From assembly GCA_031260295.1 (NCBI GenBank), contig JAIRKE010000001.1, positions 124,001-188,000 of the forward strand: a stretch of DNA of 64,000 bases. Reading direction: 5' to 3'. Position numbers and translations under genes: made by a program. The notes below the pieces were generated by a model, which was not told the DNA's origin, ran no database searches, and was given only the letters and a program-made list of their open reading frames with translations. This stretch comes from Azonexus sp. Lineage in GTDB: Bacteria > Pseudomonadota > Gammaproteobacteria > Burkholderiales > Rhodocyclaceae. Of the stretch, positions 7,550 to 17,378 are shown piece after piece. The number at the start of each line of letters is the position of its first letter. The first letter of the stretch is position 1.

Positions 7550-8930
7550 GGCGTAATCCTTGGCGAAATGCTTCGAGGCAGGCGATGCTTGCCGCGCCCA
7601 GGACGACATGTGGCCGCGCCGACTGGAGCTGCTGGACGGCCTCCTGAACGCTCCTCGTTTGATCCGGCACGGCGCACAGCCAGGCCGCCGCTACGCTGGC
7701 GCTGCGCGATACACCCAGGGCGCAGGCGATCCAGATTGCGCCATCCGGCTGGGCGCGTTGCAGCGCCGCCAAGCGGCGCACGGCGTCTGACAGGCTGGCG
7801 GCCGACACGGGCGTCAGGTCGAGGCAGGGCAGGCCGATGTAGCTTGCCGCCGCAGGCAGGCGGGGGGCGGGCAGTTCGGCGGTCAGATCGAACAGCGCCG
7901 CCTGGCCGCCGCGCTGTTTAGCCCAGGCGGCGAATTCGTTTGCCGTCGGCAGCCGCCCGAGCCAGACGCCATCGCCGATTGAGCTAGGCGCGGGCGCGCG
8001 CCGCGTCCACAGCCGCGAATTGATCCACGCCGCCAGCGTGTAGGGCGCGAACAGCCAGCGCGCCGCCAGCGCATGCCACCCTTCATGTTTCTGAAAGCCT
8101 GCCGCGCCGGCCCAGGCGTAATTGAACGCCACCAGCGCCAGCGCCAGCGCCGGCCAGCACAGCAAGAGGCCGATGCCGCCGAGCGCAGTACCTGATGACA
8201 GCGCGGCGGCGCAGAACAGCGCCGCGCCGAGGAAATAGCGCAGAGCCAGCGCCGGACGCCGCACCTTGGCCTTGCGCAATGGCGATTTGCCTTGCTCTGG
8301 CCAGAGCCAGAGACAGAACAGCCCGACGGCGAATCCCGTCGGCAGGTCGATGAAATGATGCTGCCAGGTGGTGAGCACCGACAGGCCGATCAGCAAGGCC
8401 CAGGCGTGAATCAGCCAGCGCACGGGGCCGGCGGCGACAAACGCGGCGAATTGCCGCCAGATGATGACGAGCAGCGCGATATGCAGCGAGGGGGCTTGGT
8501 TGTAGGGCAGATCGAAATTGGCCAGCGCGGCGAACAGTGCGCCGGAAACCCCCTCGACCGGCGGCCGCACGAAGCTGAAATGCAAAGGCCACAGCAGAAA
8601 GCAGGCGATACAGATGATCTGTGCGCTCAACAGACGCAAGCCAAGGCGGTTGGTTGCCTGCTTGTCGCGGCAGCAGAGAAATGCCAGACCGTAGAGCAGG
8701 TCGATCGACCAGTAGGGAATGATGGTCCACGGCCAGAAGGGAATGCCGCGCTCCCAGGCGAAAACCAGGCTGCCGACGCCGGAGGAGGCAGCCACCTGCG
8801 CCGCGTGCTGGTTGGCGAAGCCGTAGGTGAGAAAGAAAAACGGTCCGAGAAAAATCAGCCAGAGCAGGCCGCGCCCGAAGGCGGCGGGCAGCCAGTGGGT
8901 ATTTTCATCCTCGGCCGTGATCGCGGTCAT
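7533..8930 (-). CDS. ynbD: PAP2-type phosphatase / dual-specificity phosphatase fusion (YnbD-like)
   Basis: About 465 residues from ATG 8930. The N-terminal two-thirds is polytopic and contains a PAP2/inositolphosphotransferase-like core with PSLH (about 147-150) and HHFIDLPTG (about 191-199). The C-terminal domain carries the cysteine-phosphatase loop CALGVSR (C403 to R409, CX5R). This architecture matches E. coli YnbD. Lipid phosphate or phosphoester transfer at the membrane is expected for the first domain; the second could dephosphorylate a lipid headgroup or a protein. The ATG overlaps the stop of the upstream hydrolase/methyltransferase gene as ATGA, which decides the start over 8972. 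Translational coupling is likely. Confidence 0.85.
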   Translation of the reverse strand: MTAITAEDENTHWLPAAFGRGLLWLIFLGPFFFLTYGFANQHAAQVAASSGVGSLVFAWERGIPFWPWTIIPYWSIDLLYGLAFLCCRDKQATNRLGLRLLSAQIICIACFLLWPLHFSFVRPPVEGVSGALFAALANFDLPYNQAPSLHIALLVIIWRQFAAFVAAGPVRWLIHAWALLIGLSVLTTWQHHFIDLPTGFAVGLFCLWLWPEQGKSPLRKAKVRRPALALRYFLGAALFCAAALSSGTALGGIGLLLCWPALALALVAFNYAWAGAAGFQKHEGWHALAARWLFAPYTLAAWINSRLWTRRAPAPSSIGDGVWLGRLPTANEFAAWAKQRGGQAALFDLTAELPAPRLPAAASYIGLPCLDLTPVSAASLSDAVRRLAALQRAQPDGAIWIACALGVSRSASVAAAWLCAVPDQTRSVQEAVQQLQSARPHVVLGAASIACLEAFRQGLRHAHAR

Positions 8931-10678
8931 GGGTTCAGCCGGCGCGCCAAGGAAACGGTGAAAATGCCCCATTCGTCGATGCGCTGGTCGATTTTCTCGA
9001 AACCGGCGGCGGCGACCAGTTGATCCATTTCCGCCTGGGTGCGGCGGCGCATGACCCAGGCTTGGCCACCCCGGTGGCTGGTGAGCGCGCGGGCGATCAT
9101 TTCCAGTTGCGGGTGCCAGGGCTGCCCGGTGTAGATCAGGTAGCCGCCGGGTTCGATGGCGTCGGCCATGCCGGCCAGGGAAGTAGCGACGGCATCGTTG
9201 TCCGGAAACAACTCGTAGAGGCCAGAGACGATACCGACGGTCGGCTTGGGCGAGACAGCGGCGATGCTGGCGCGGTCAAAGGCATCGCCCTGGACGAAAT
9301 GGGCGATGTCGGTCATGCCTTTTTCGGCGATCAGCGTTTGCCCCTGGCGCACATTGAGTTCGCTGAAATCACGCAGCAGGATGGATTCCGGGCGTGGGCC
9401 GCGATCGAGGGCTTCGAGTACGTAACGGCCATGACCGGCGGCGATGTCGAGAACACGCAGGGGCCGCCCTTCGTCGCGCAGCCGCTCCAGCGCCGTGCGC
9501 AGCAATTCCTCGATATGCAATTTGCGTTGACGAATACCCTGCCAGCCGATGGCGTCGAGATACTTGCGGTCGATGGCGCGGCCAAGGGGCCCCAGGCCGG
9601 CGGGGGTATTACGATAAACGTAGTCGAGCGTGCTGCCGGAATCGAAGCCGGTGGCGTGGCCGAGGGCGACGCCCTTGGAAAGCAGCTCGCCCAGCTTCAT
9701 GTTGGCCCGGTAGATCGCCCAGTAAAGCCCTTTTGGACTGAGCGCCGGCAGCGGGCAGGCGAGTGCCTGGGCTTCATCGAAAGTTGCCCCTTGACGGTGG
9801 GCCTGGCGCAGATCGGGCCGCGACCAGGGCGCGGCGAACTGGCGCAGGATGAAGTCGCGGGCTTTGTCGACGGCTTGCTGGCGATCCTTTTCGCCGAACG
9901 TATCGTGGTAGAAGCCGTCGAGAACGTGTTTCTCCTTCTCCGTCGTTCCCAGACGAGCGAAGAAATCGTGCTGCGGGCCGTGGTGCACCACCCAGTCGGC
10001 GCCGGAAATCAGCAACTGGGTTGGGATGGTGATGGCCTGGGCGTCGGCGACCACCCGTTCCGCCGCTTCATAGAGGGCGAGGAGAATATTGACCGAGATC
10101 GGCCGGGTAATCAGCGGATCGCTGTCGTAGGAAGCCTGGCGTTCAGGATCGTGGGTCAGGAATTTCGACTTGACGTAGCTGTTGACGAAGAAATTGCCGC
10201 GCAATTTTTGCTGCAACTTCAAGCCAGGCCGGGCGAAAGGCACGTACAGCTTGACCTTGAAGGCCGGTGAGGCCAGCACCAGGCAGCGCACGCGCGGCGC
10301 GTAATCGTGCGCCCAGGTCGAGATGAGCACGGCCCCGACGCTCTGAGCGAGCACGGCTATGTCCTGTTCGGCTATGCCCCAGGTATCCCGCAGATGCTCG
10401 ATGAAGGTTTGCACGTCGCGCACCGAATGGGCGAAGCTCGGCGAATAACCGCGAGGGCCGGGCGAACAACCGTGACCGCGAGCGTCCCAGGCGTAGAAGT
10501 CGAAGTCCGGCAGATTCAGTTCGTCCGCCAGATGTGCCATGCGTCCGCCATGTTCGTGGCCACGGTGGAACATGACCACGGCGCCGCGGCGCGCCGGATC
10601 GGTAGCGGGCCAGCGGCGGTAGAACAGGGATTCGCCGTCATGCGTGGAAAAGCGATGTTCTTCGACGGGTCGTGTCAT
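8927..10678 (-). CDS. ynbC: Alpha/beta hydrolase - class I methyltransferase fusion (YnbC-like)
   Basis: 583 residues from ATG 10678, nearly the length of E. coli YnbC. Residues 1-280 form a monoacylglycerol-lipase-like hydrolase: nucleophile in AQSVG (S113, a variant of GXSXG), acid in SGADW (D228), histidine in GFYHD (H258). Residues 400-583 form a SAM-dependent methyltransferase with motif I VLDIAAGHGRY at about 409-419. One protein may therefore both cleave an acyl ester and methylate a product or headgroup; the substrate is unknown. The open frame runs on to 11119, but ATG 10678 overlaps the upstream stop as ATGA and the extension is Arg/Pro-rich shadow sequence. It is translationally coupled on both sides. 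Confidence 0.85.
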   Translation of the reverse strand: MTRPVEEHRFSTHDGESLFYRRWPATDPARRGAVVMFHRGHEHGGRMAHLADELNLPDFDFYAWDARGHGCSPGPRGYSPSFAHSVRDVQTFIEHLRDTWGIAEQDIAVLAQSVGAVLISTWAHDYAPRVRCLVLASPAFKVKLYVPFARPGLKLQQKLRGNFFVNSYVKSKFLTHDPERQASYDSDPLITRPISVNILLALYEAAERVVADAQAITIPTQLLISGADWVVHHGPQHDFFARLGTTEKEKHVLDGFYHDTFGEKDRQQAVDKARDFILRQFAAPWSRPDLRQAHRQGATFDEAQALACPLPALSPKGLYWAIYRANMKLGELLSKGVALGHATGFDSGSTLDYVYRNTPAGLGPLGRAIDRKYLDAIGWQGIRQRKLHIEELLRTALERLRDEGRPLRVLDIAAGHGRYVLEALDRGPRPESILLRDFSELNVRQGQTLIAEKGMTDIAHFVQGDAFDRASIAAVSPKPTVGIVSGLYELFPDNDAVATSLAGMADAIEPGGYLIYTGQPWHPQLEMIARALTSHRGGQAWVMRRRTQAEMDQLVAAAGFEKIDQRIDEWGIFTVSLARRLNP

Positions 10679-11286
10679 CGGGATACGGCCTCCAGACCGC
10701 TGCGGATGCGATTGAAAGTATTGAGCAGGATGGCGACGGCAGCCGCCGGGAAGAGCCAGAAGATCCAGCCCGGCAGGCTGCCGGCCAAGCCCAGCCAGAG
10801 GCCGAGGGCACCAAAGAGAAAGGCGCGGTCGCTCTTGCCCATCGGGCCATCGTACTGGCGGGGCGCGCCGATCATCGGGCCGAGCGCGCCGGCCATCTCG
10901 GAAACGGCAGCCAGGAAGATGACGCCGCCAACGCTGCCCCAGCCGAGCGGCGCGATGAGGACGAAAGGCAAATACAGCGCGGCGTCGGAAAAAACGTCGG
11001 ACAGTTCGTTGAGGTAGGCACCGAGCGCCGATTTCTGGCCGAATTCCCGGGCCAGCATGCCGTCGATGGCATTCAGCGCCATGCGCAGGAACATCCAGAG
11101 CGGCATTAGCAAGAACCATCGCGGTTGTCCGGGGCCGAAAAAGAACAGAAAGCCGCCCAGCGCCACGGAGACGAACATGGCGAACAGAGTCACGGCATTG
11201 GCGGTGACGCCGGCCTGGGCCAGAAGCCGGGTGAGCGGCCGAAGTATCCCCTGGAACCTGGATTTCAACTGATAGATGGTCAGCAT
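10675..11286 (-). CDS. ynbA: CDP-alcohol phosphatidyltransferase family protein (YnbA-like)
   Basis: 203 residues and about five membrane segments. The CDP-alcohol motif is present but altered: N72-x2-D75-G76-x2-A79-R80, then G89-x3-N93-x3-D97. Two of the four usual aspartates (first and third) are Asn. Normal family members move a phosphatidyl group from CDP-diacylglycerol to an alcohol such as glycerol phosphate, serine or inositol. The substitutions may mark a different substrate or metal use. It is the first gene of the ynb-like module, starts 21 bases after the parE stop on the same strand, and overlaps the next gene by ATGA. Confidence 0.85.
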   Translation of the reverse strand: MLTIYQLKSRFQGILRPLTRLLAQAGVTANAVTLFAMFVSVALGGFLFFFGPGQPRWFLLMPLWMFLRMALNAIDGMLAREFGQKSALGAYLNELSDVFSDAALYLPFVLIAPLGWGSVGGVIFLAAVSEMAGALGPMIGAPRQYDGPMGKSDRAFLFGALGLWLGLAGSLPGWIFWLFPAAAVAILLNTFNRIRSGLEAVSR

Positions 11287-11307
11287 GGGCGAGTGGAAAT
11301 CAATGCG

Positions 11308-13257
<1,950 letters not shown>

Positions 13258-13360
13258 GCGTGGCTTCGGGGGTAGGGTCGCGGATCGGCGGAGCGCGGTC
13301 CGTCGCCGATTTTACCGGTTTCCCGGAGCCGCGTCGGATTCAGGCCTCCGGCATAACCGA

Positions 13361-13729
13361 TTAGAGCAGTTCCGTGTCGTCGTGCGCGTAGGGCGGAGCG
13401 CAGCAACACAGGATATGCAGCGGCTCGGCACCAGTGTTCTCAATGCAATGCGGTGTACCGGGCAGGATGGCGACACTGTCGCCAACGCCGACCGGGAACC
13501 GTGACTCGCCCAGCGTCATCAGCCCCTGGCCGCGGGTGATGTGGTAAATCTCCTCGCTGCGCTGGTGGCGATGCAGCAGCGTGCTCACACCCGGCAGCAC
13601 AACCGCTTCGGCCAAACTTTGGTGGCGCAACGCATCGCGGTCAGGGTGCAGCAATTCACGGATTTCCGAGCCGTCTTTGGTGATGCAGGCGGCCACCGCG
13701 GCGCGCGATTGCAGGATACCGCGCGCCAT
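13361..13729 (-). CDS. Cupin domain protein
   Basis: 122 residues forming a single cupin barrel. Motif 1 lies around HRHQRSEEIYHITRG, with the metal-binding His pair and Glu, and motif 2 around PGTPHCIENTG. Mononuclear metal binding is likely; functions in the family range from isomerases to dioxygenases and storage proteins, so no activity is assigned. A CCC run near the C-terminus is unusual for the family. The ATG is two bases after the stop of the 44-codon gene upstream, which places it third in an operon with the DnaQ/GIY-YIG fusion. Confidence 0.8.
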   Translation of the reverse strand: MARGILQSRAAVAACITKDGSEIRELLHPDRDALRHQSLAEAVVLPGVSTLLHRHQRSEEIYHITRGQGLMTLGESRFPVGVGDSVAILPGTPHCIENTGAEPLHILCCCAPPYAHDDTELL

Positions 13730-13731
13730 AG

Positions 13732-13866
13732 TCAGGGCTTTTCCGCCTGATGCTCAGACAAGATTGGCAGCACCGGTTGGTCGACGTGGCGTACCTCTTC
13801 GCTGGCACCGTAATTGGTAAGCGGGGCACGGATGATTTCCTGCGCGGCGAGGATCGGATTGCTCAT
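13732..13866 (-). CDS. Small 44-residue protein between nuclease and cupin genes
   Basis: A 45-codon frame beginning MSNPILAAQEIIRAPLTNYG and ending SEHQAEKP. Its ATG at 13866 overlaps the stop of the DnaQ/GIY-YIG gene as ATGA, and its stop is two bases before the cupin ATG. Both junctions are what translational coupling produces, so it is probably a real gene. There is no hydrophobic segment and no recognised motif. The sequence is consistent with a small soluble or partly disordered protein. It may work with the cupin; that is inference from position only. Confidence 0.6.
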   Translation of the reverse strand: MSNPILAAQEIIRAPLTNYGASEEVRHVDQPVLPILSEHQAEKP

Positions 13867-15230
13867 GATCGGCATAGCGGTTGCAGGCGGCCGACCAGCT
13901 TGACGAGCAGCTTATAGATGTCGCGTTCGAAAGGCGGCCGGGCGCCTGCCTGTAATTCGTGCAATTCGGTCTCGCTGCGAGCCGTGCCGAGGTAGCGCCA
14001 GCCGTCGATCAAGTGGACTTCGCCACCCTCGCGAATGATCCCCAGTCCCGGGAACGGCCAGGAAACCAGCTTCAGCCGGCTGAGCGCGCCGACCAAGCGC
14101 ATGCTGTGCCGGGCGAACGGCTCGTGGCCGACGCAGGCGCCCTTGCAGCGTTTCCCGGCATAGGCCGGGCAGGGCTGGCCTATGGTGCGTGGTGCCAGCC
14201 CGAGCAAGGCATCGCATAGTTGGTGGCCGGCCGCCAGCGTGCGCAGCACCGTGGTCGCCTCCTTGGGCGTCTTGAACAGGCCGTAGCAGGCACTGTGCAC
14301 GCCGAAATCGTGCTCGGCCGCCATGGCCAACTGCGGCCGCAGCCAGCCCTCGCCCTCGTCGACCAACGTCCAGGTACAGGTTTCGTCGGGGCGCCGCGGC
14401 AGGCGGTTATGGTCCGGTTGCAGGCGCTTGATCAGCAGTGCTTCCTGCAAGCCCGCGCCGACTTCGCCGGCGGTCTCGATCCAGTCGATGCGCCGCACTT
14501 CCAGGGCCAGCGCCATTTCCCTCGCCGTCCGACGATCGGCGGCGAAATGCGACAGTACCCGCTGGCCAATGTTCTTGGCCTTGCCAACATAGAGCAGCCG
14601 CTCGTCGTCGCCGTAGAACAGATAGACGCCGGGGCCGTCCGGCAACTCGTCGACCAGTGCCGGGTCCAGATGCGGCGGCAGGGTGGGGTTGGCGTTCTGT
14701 TCCCGCAGCGCTGCCGCGATGCGTTCGTGGTCAAGATCGGCGTGGATTTTCTGCCAGAACTGGTGGATCAGTTGGGCGTCGGCCAGCGCCCGGTGGCGGG
14801 CGTCGGCGGCCAGGCCGTGGCGCTCGATCAACGTATCGAGATTGTGCCGCCGCTGCTCGGGAAACAAGGCCCGCGACAGCTTGACGGTACATACCACCGG
14901 CGCCCGGAAGGCGATGCCGAGACGGCGGAACTCGTTCCTCAGGAAGCCGTAATCAAAACGTGCGTTGTGGGCGATGAACAGCCGGCCGTCGAGGCGGCGC
15001 AGGGTTTCCTCCGCCACCTCGGCGAACGACGGGGCGGCGGCGACCATGGCGTTGCTGATGCCGGTCAACTGCTCGATGAAGGGTGGAATGGGCACACCGG
15101 GATTGACCAGTTGCTGCCACTCGCGCACCTCCCCATCAGCGTCGACCTCGACGATGCCGATTTCGGTGATGCGGTCCCGGCTGGCGGTGGCGCCGGTGGT
15201 TTCGAGATCGACGAAGGCGAGGGGACGCAT
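13863..15230 (-). CDS. DnaQ-like 3'-5' exonuclease fused to GIY-YIG endonuclease
   Basis: 455 residues. An N-terminal DEDD exonuclease domain shows DLETTG (D8, E10), a second acidic region at HNARFDYG and a late RHRALADA motif. Residues from about 197 form a GIY-YIG nuclease like that of UvrC/Cho, with GVYLFYG at 201-207 and LYVGKA at 213-218, and continue into a UvrC-like region with PCPAYAGKRCKGAC. This architecture occurs as a stand-alone Cho-type repair nuclease in proteobacteria. A role in excision-type DNA repair or editing is likely. The stop overlaps the start of the small 44-codon gene. Confidence 0.88.
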   Translation of the reverse strand: MRPLAFVDLETTGATASRDRITEIGIVEVDADGEVREWQQLVNPGVPIPPFIEQLTGISNAMVAAAPSFAEVAEETLRRLDGRLFIAHNARFDYGFLRNEFRRLGIAFRAPVVCTVKLSRALFPEQRRHNLDTLIERHGLAADARHRALADAQLIHQFWQKIHADLDHERIAAALREQNANPTLPPHLDPALVDELPDGPGVYLFYGDDERLLYVGKAKNIGQRVLSHFAADRRTAREMALALEVRRIDWIETAGEVGAGLQEALLIKRLQPDHNRLPRRPDETCTWTLVDEGEGWLRPQLAMAAEHDFGVHSACYGLFKTPKEATTVLRTLAAGHQLCDALLGLAPRTIGQPCPAYAGKRCKGACVGHEPFARHSMRLVGALSRLKLVSWPFPGLGIIREGGEVHLIDGWRYLGTARSETELHELQAGARPPFERDIYKLLVKLVGRLQPLCRS

Positions 15231-15352
15231 GGGCAGGAGTGGTGAACGCGGGCGGCCGATGTTAGCGGATTTTGCCTTGTCAAGCGCCTAGCCCGAAGTC
15301 GTTTCGGAGGATGGCTTTCCTCCTTTTCGCCTTGTCGATGCTGACCAGAAAC

Positions 15353-17218
15353 CTACCGGGGTGTGTTGCGATTTGCCTTCCTTGCCAGATCGTCACGCCA
15401 TTGCTTCAAATGTTTCCGGATGGCTTCCGGGGCTTCCATTTGCGGCAGCGAATACCGTTTCTCGGCGGCCGGCTCGCTGTCCTCTTCATCTTTCAATTTG
15501 GCCGATACGGCAGCCTGTTTGGCGTTGTTTTTGTCTTCCCATTCCTTGACCAAGCCGCTTGCCTTGGCGAAAGCGTCTTCAAAGGATTTCGAGGAGGGCA
15601 GGGATTCCTTGAAAAAAGCGCGGCCGAAATAGGTGAAATCGTTTTCGTCGGCACAACCGAACGACGGCCGATCGGCGCGGGCCGCCGTGATCAACAGGGT
15701 TCCCGGATCCTTCAGCGTCTCCATGAAACTGCCGGAATAACAAGCCGAGATCACGACGACTTTCCAGCGAATCCCTGATTCCTTCAGCAACGAAGCCAAT
15801 TCGGCTGCGCTTAGATCGGGGAGTTGCATGCCATTCAGGCCGAGCCTCAAGGTGCCTTCTTTTGAGCCGTGGCTGGTCAGGTAAAGAAACAGAATATCGC
15901 GATCCTTATCCATTTTCGCCGCGATTGCCGAGACAGCCTTGCGAATGCTCGTGACCGTGGCCAATGGAGTGGAACCGGCCGTATTCCGGCTGTTGATCAG
16001 GCTGATGGCGTGATTTCGGGCACCGAACTCTGCTTCGAATTGGGCGCGGACAAAATCGATCTCTCGCCGAAATACCTCCTGTCCGCCATCGCCGGCGATA
16101 CCCAGGAAATACAGGTTGATCGCTTCCCCGGACCTCGGCTCCAGTTTGCCGAGCGCGCGGTCAAGTTGCTCCACCTCGGTATAGAGCGCGCGTTCGACAT
16201 TGGCCTCGTTCCGGCGCGACTCCTCTTCCACTTCTTTCTTCAAACGCCCATATTCCCACCGCCCACTTTTCTGGGTTTCCCCGTCGCTCAGGGGTTTGGC
16301 ATACGTGAGAGTGCCTTGACCCTCGTACATGCCGTAGCTGAATTCGCCCTCGTAAACATCGCCGTTGGCGAAATTAAAAACTCCCTGGCCGTGCGGTACC
16401 CAATTCTGCATCTCTCCCACATATCGGGAGCCATCTGCTTTGCGGGTGGTAGCCTTGCCAACCATTTGGCCGGCCTTGAACTCTCCCTCCCAGGTATTGT
16501 TTTCCGGGTCGGTGTATTTGCCATGTCCCTCGGGCTGCCAATTGCGAAACTCGCCTTCCAGCTTGCCGCCATCGGGATTGGTGATCGCGCCGTGTCCTTG
16601 GAAACTCCCGTCGGCAAATTGGCCCTCATAGGTAGGACCGTTGGGAATCGTATAGCGGCCATCGCCATCAAATTCACCGCGCACGAACTCGCCCACATAG
16701 ACTCGTCCATTTTTCTGGCGTAGTTCCCCTTTTCCCCAGAATTGTCCTTGGCGGAATTCACCCGTGTATTCCTGTACCGATGTTACGAAGTGTCCCTGTC
16801 CGTGATACAGGTTTTTCTGGAATTCTCCTTCGTAAACGTTGCCGTTGTCCTCAAACCGACCATGACCATCCAATAGGCCCGAACGTGCCTGGCCCTGGTA
16901 GAGGCCGCCGCTATTCGTTTTCAGGATCACCGTGCCGGATGGCATTCCTTGTTCGAAATCCCCTTCGATGACATCGCCGGTCGGATAATTGAAACGTCCT
17001 TTGCCCGAAAACAATCCATTTGCGAAGCTGCCAGAGTAGGACGCCCCATTGCTCCATTCGATACGCCCTTCGCCCTGGAGCATTCCTCCAACTACTGGCC
17101 CCCAGTAACGCCCTCCGTCCGGTGTGATGAGAACGGGTGGTTCATCTGCTGCATAAATGCCAAGTGGCATAATGGCAAGGGCGACAATCCAGCTTGTTGC
17201 GATGAGATGCTTGTTCAC
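15353..17218 (-). CDS. MORN-repeat protein with C13-family (legumain-like) cysteine peptidase domain
   Basis: 621 residues. A signal peptide (about 1-23) is followed by about twelve MORN repeats from 36 to 310, each with the Y.G.F..G...G.G pattern. A charged helical linker spans roughly 320-360. The peptidase domain follows, with His in LTSHGSKEG (H450) and Cys in ISACYSG (C493), the dyad of the caspase/legumain clan. Export to the periplasm is likely. MORN arrays usually bind membranes or proteins, so this may be a tethered protease. It is monocistronic. The substrate is unknown; the closest annotated name would be C13 family peptidase. Confidence 0.85.
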   Translation of the reverse strand: MNKHLIATSWIVALAIMPLGIYAADEPPVLITPDGGRYWGPVVGGMLQGEGRIEWSNGASYSGSFANGLFSGKGRFNYPTGDVIEGDFEQGMPSGTVILKTNSGGLYQGQARSGLLDGHGRFEDNGNVYEGEFQKNLYHGQGHFVTSVQEYTGEFRQGQFWGKGELRQKNGRVYVGEFVRGEFDGDGRYTIPNGPTYEGQFADGSFQGHGAITNPDGGKLEGEFRNWQPEGHGKYTDPENNTWEGEFKAGQMVGKATTRKADGSRYVGEMQNWVPHGQGVFNFANGDVYEGEFSYGMYEGQGTLTYAKPLSDGETQKSGRWEYGRLKKEVEEESRRNEANVERALYTEVEQLDRALGKLEPRSGEAINLYFLGIAGDGGQEVFRREIDFVRAQFEAEFGARNHAISLINSRNTAGSTPLATVTSIRKAVSAIAAKMDKDRDILFLYLTSHGSKEGTLRLGLNGMQLPDLSAAELASLLKESGIRWKVVVISACYSGSFMETLKDPGTLLITAARADRPSFGCADENDFTYFGRAFFKESLPSSKSFEDAFAKASGLVKEWEDKNNAKQAAVSAKLKDEEDSEPAAEKRYSLPQMEAPEAIRKHLKQWRDDLARKANRNTPR

Positions 17219-17378
17219 GAATATGCCTTTGTATTAATTGACCATTAACGCGCTGTCCATTTTAAGGCGGATGGCTGCCGCCAGGGTCAGGTGCTGGCTT
17301 TCCCCGGGAACCAACGGCGGTTCTCGCCGTCCACACTCCGGCAGGCTGGGGCTGTCCCATGCCGTTGAAAGGTAAACG

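Noticed and set aside
8927-11119. 730-codon version of the hydrolase/methyltransferase gene
   Set aside because: The first 147 codons overlap the CDP-alcohol phosphotransferase and are Arg-rich; ATG 10678 has the ATGA overlap and gives the YnbC-like length.
15300-15330. GGAGGA/TCCTCC hairpin followed by TTTT as a terminator
   Set aside because: It is oriented for plus-strand transcription, but both neighbouring genes are on the minus strand.
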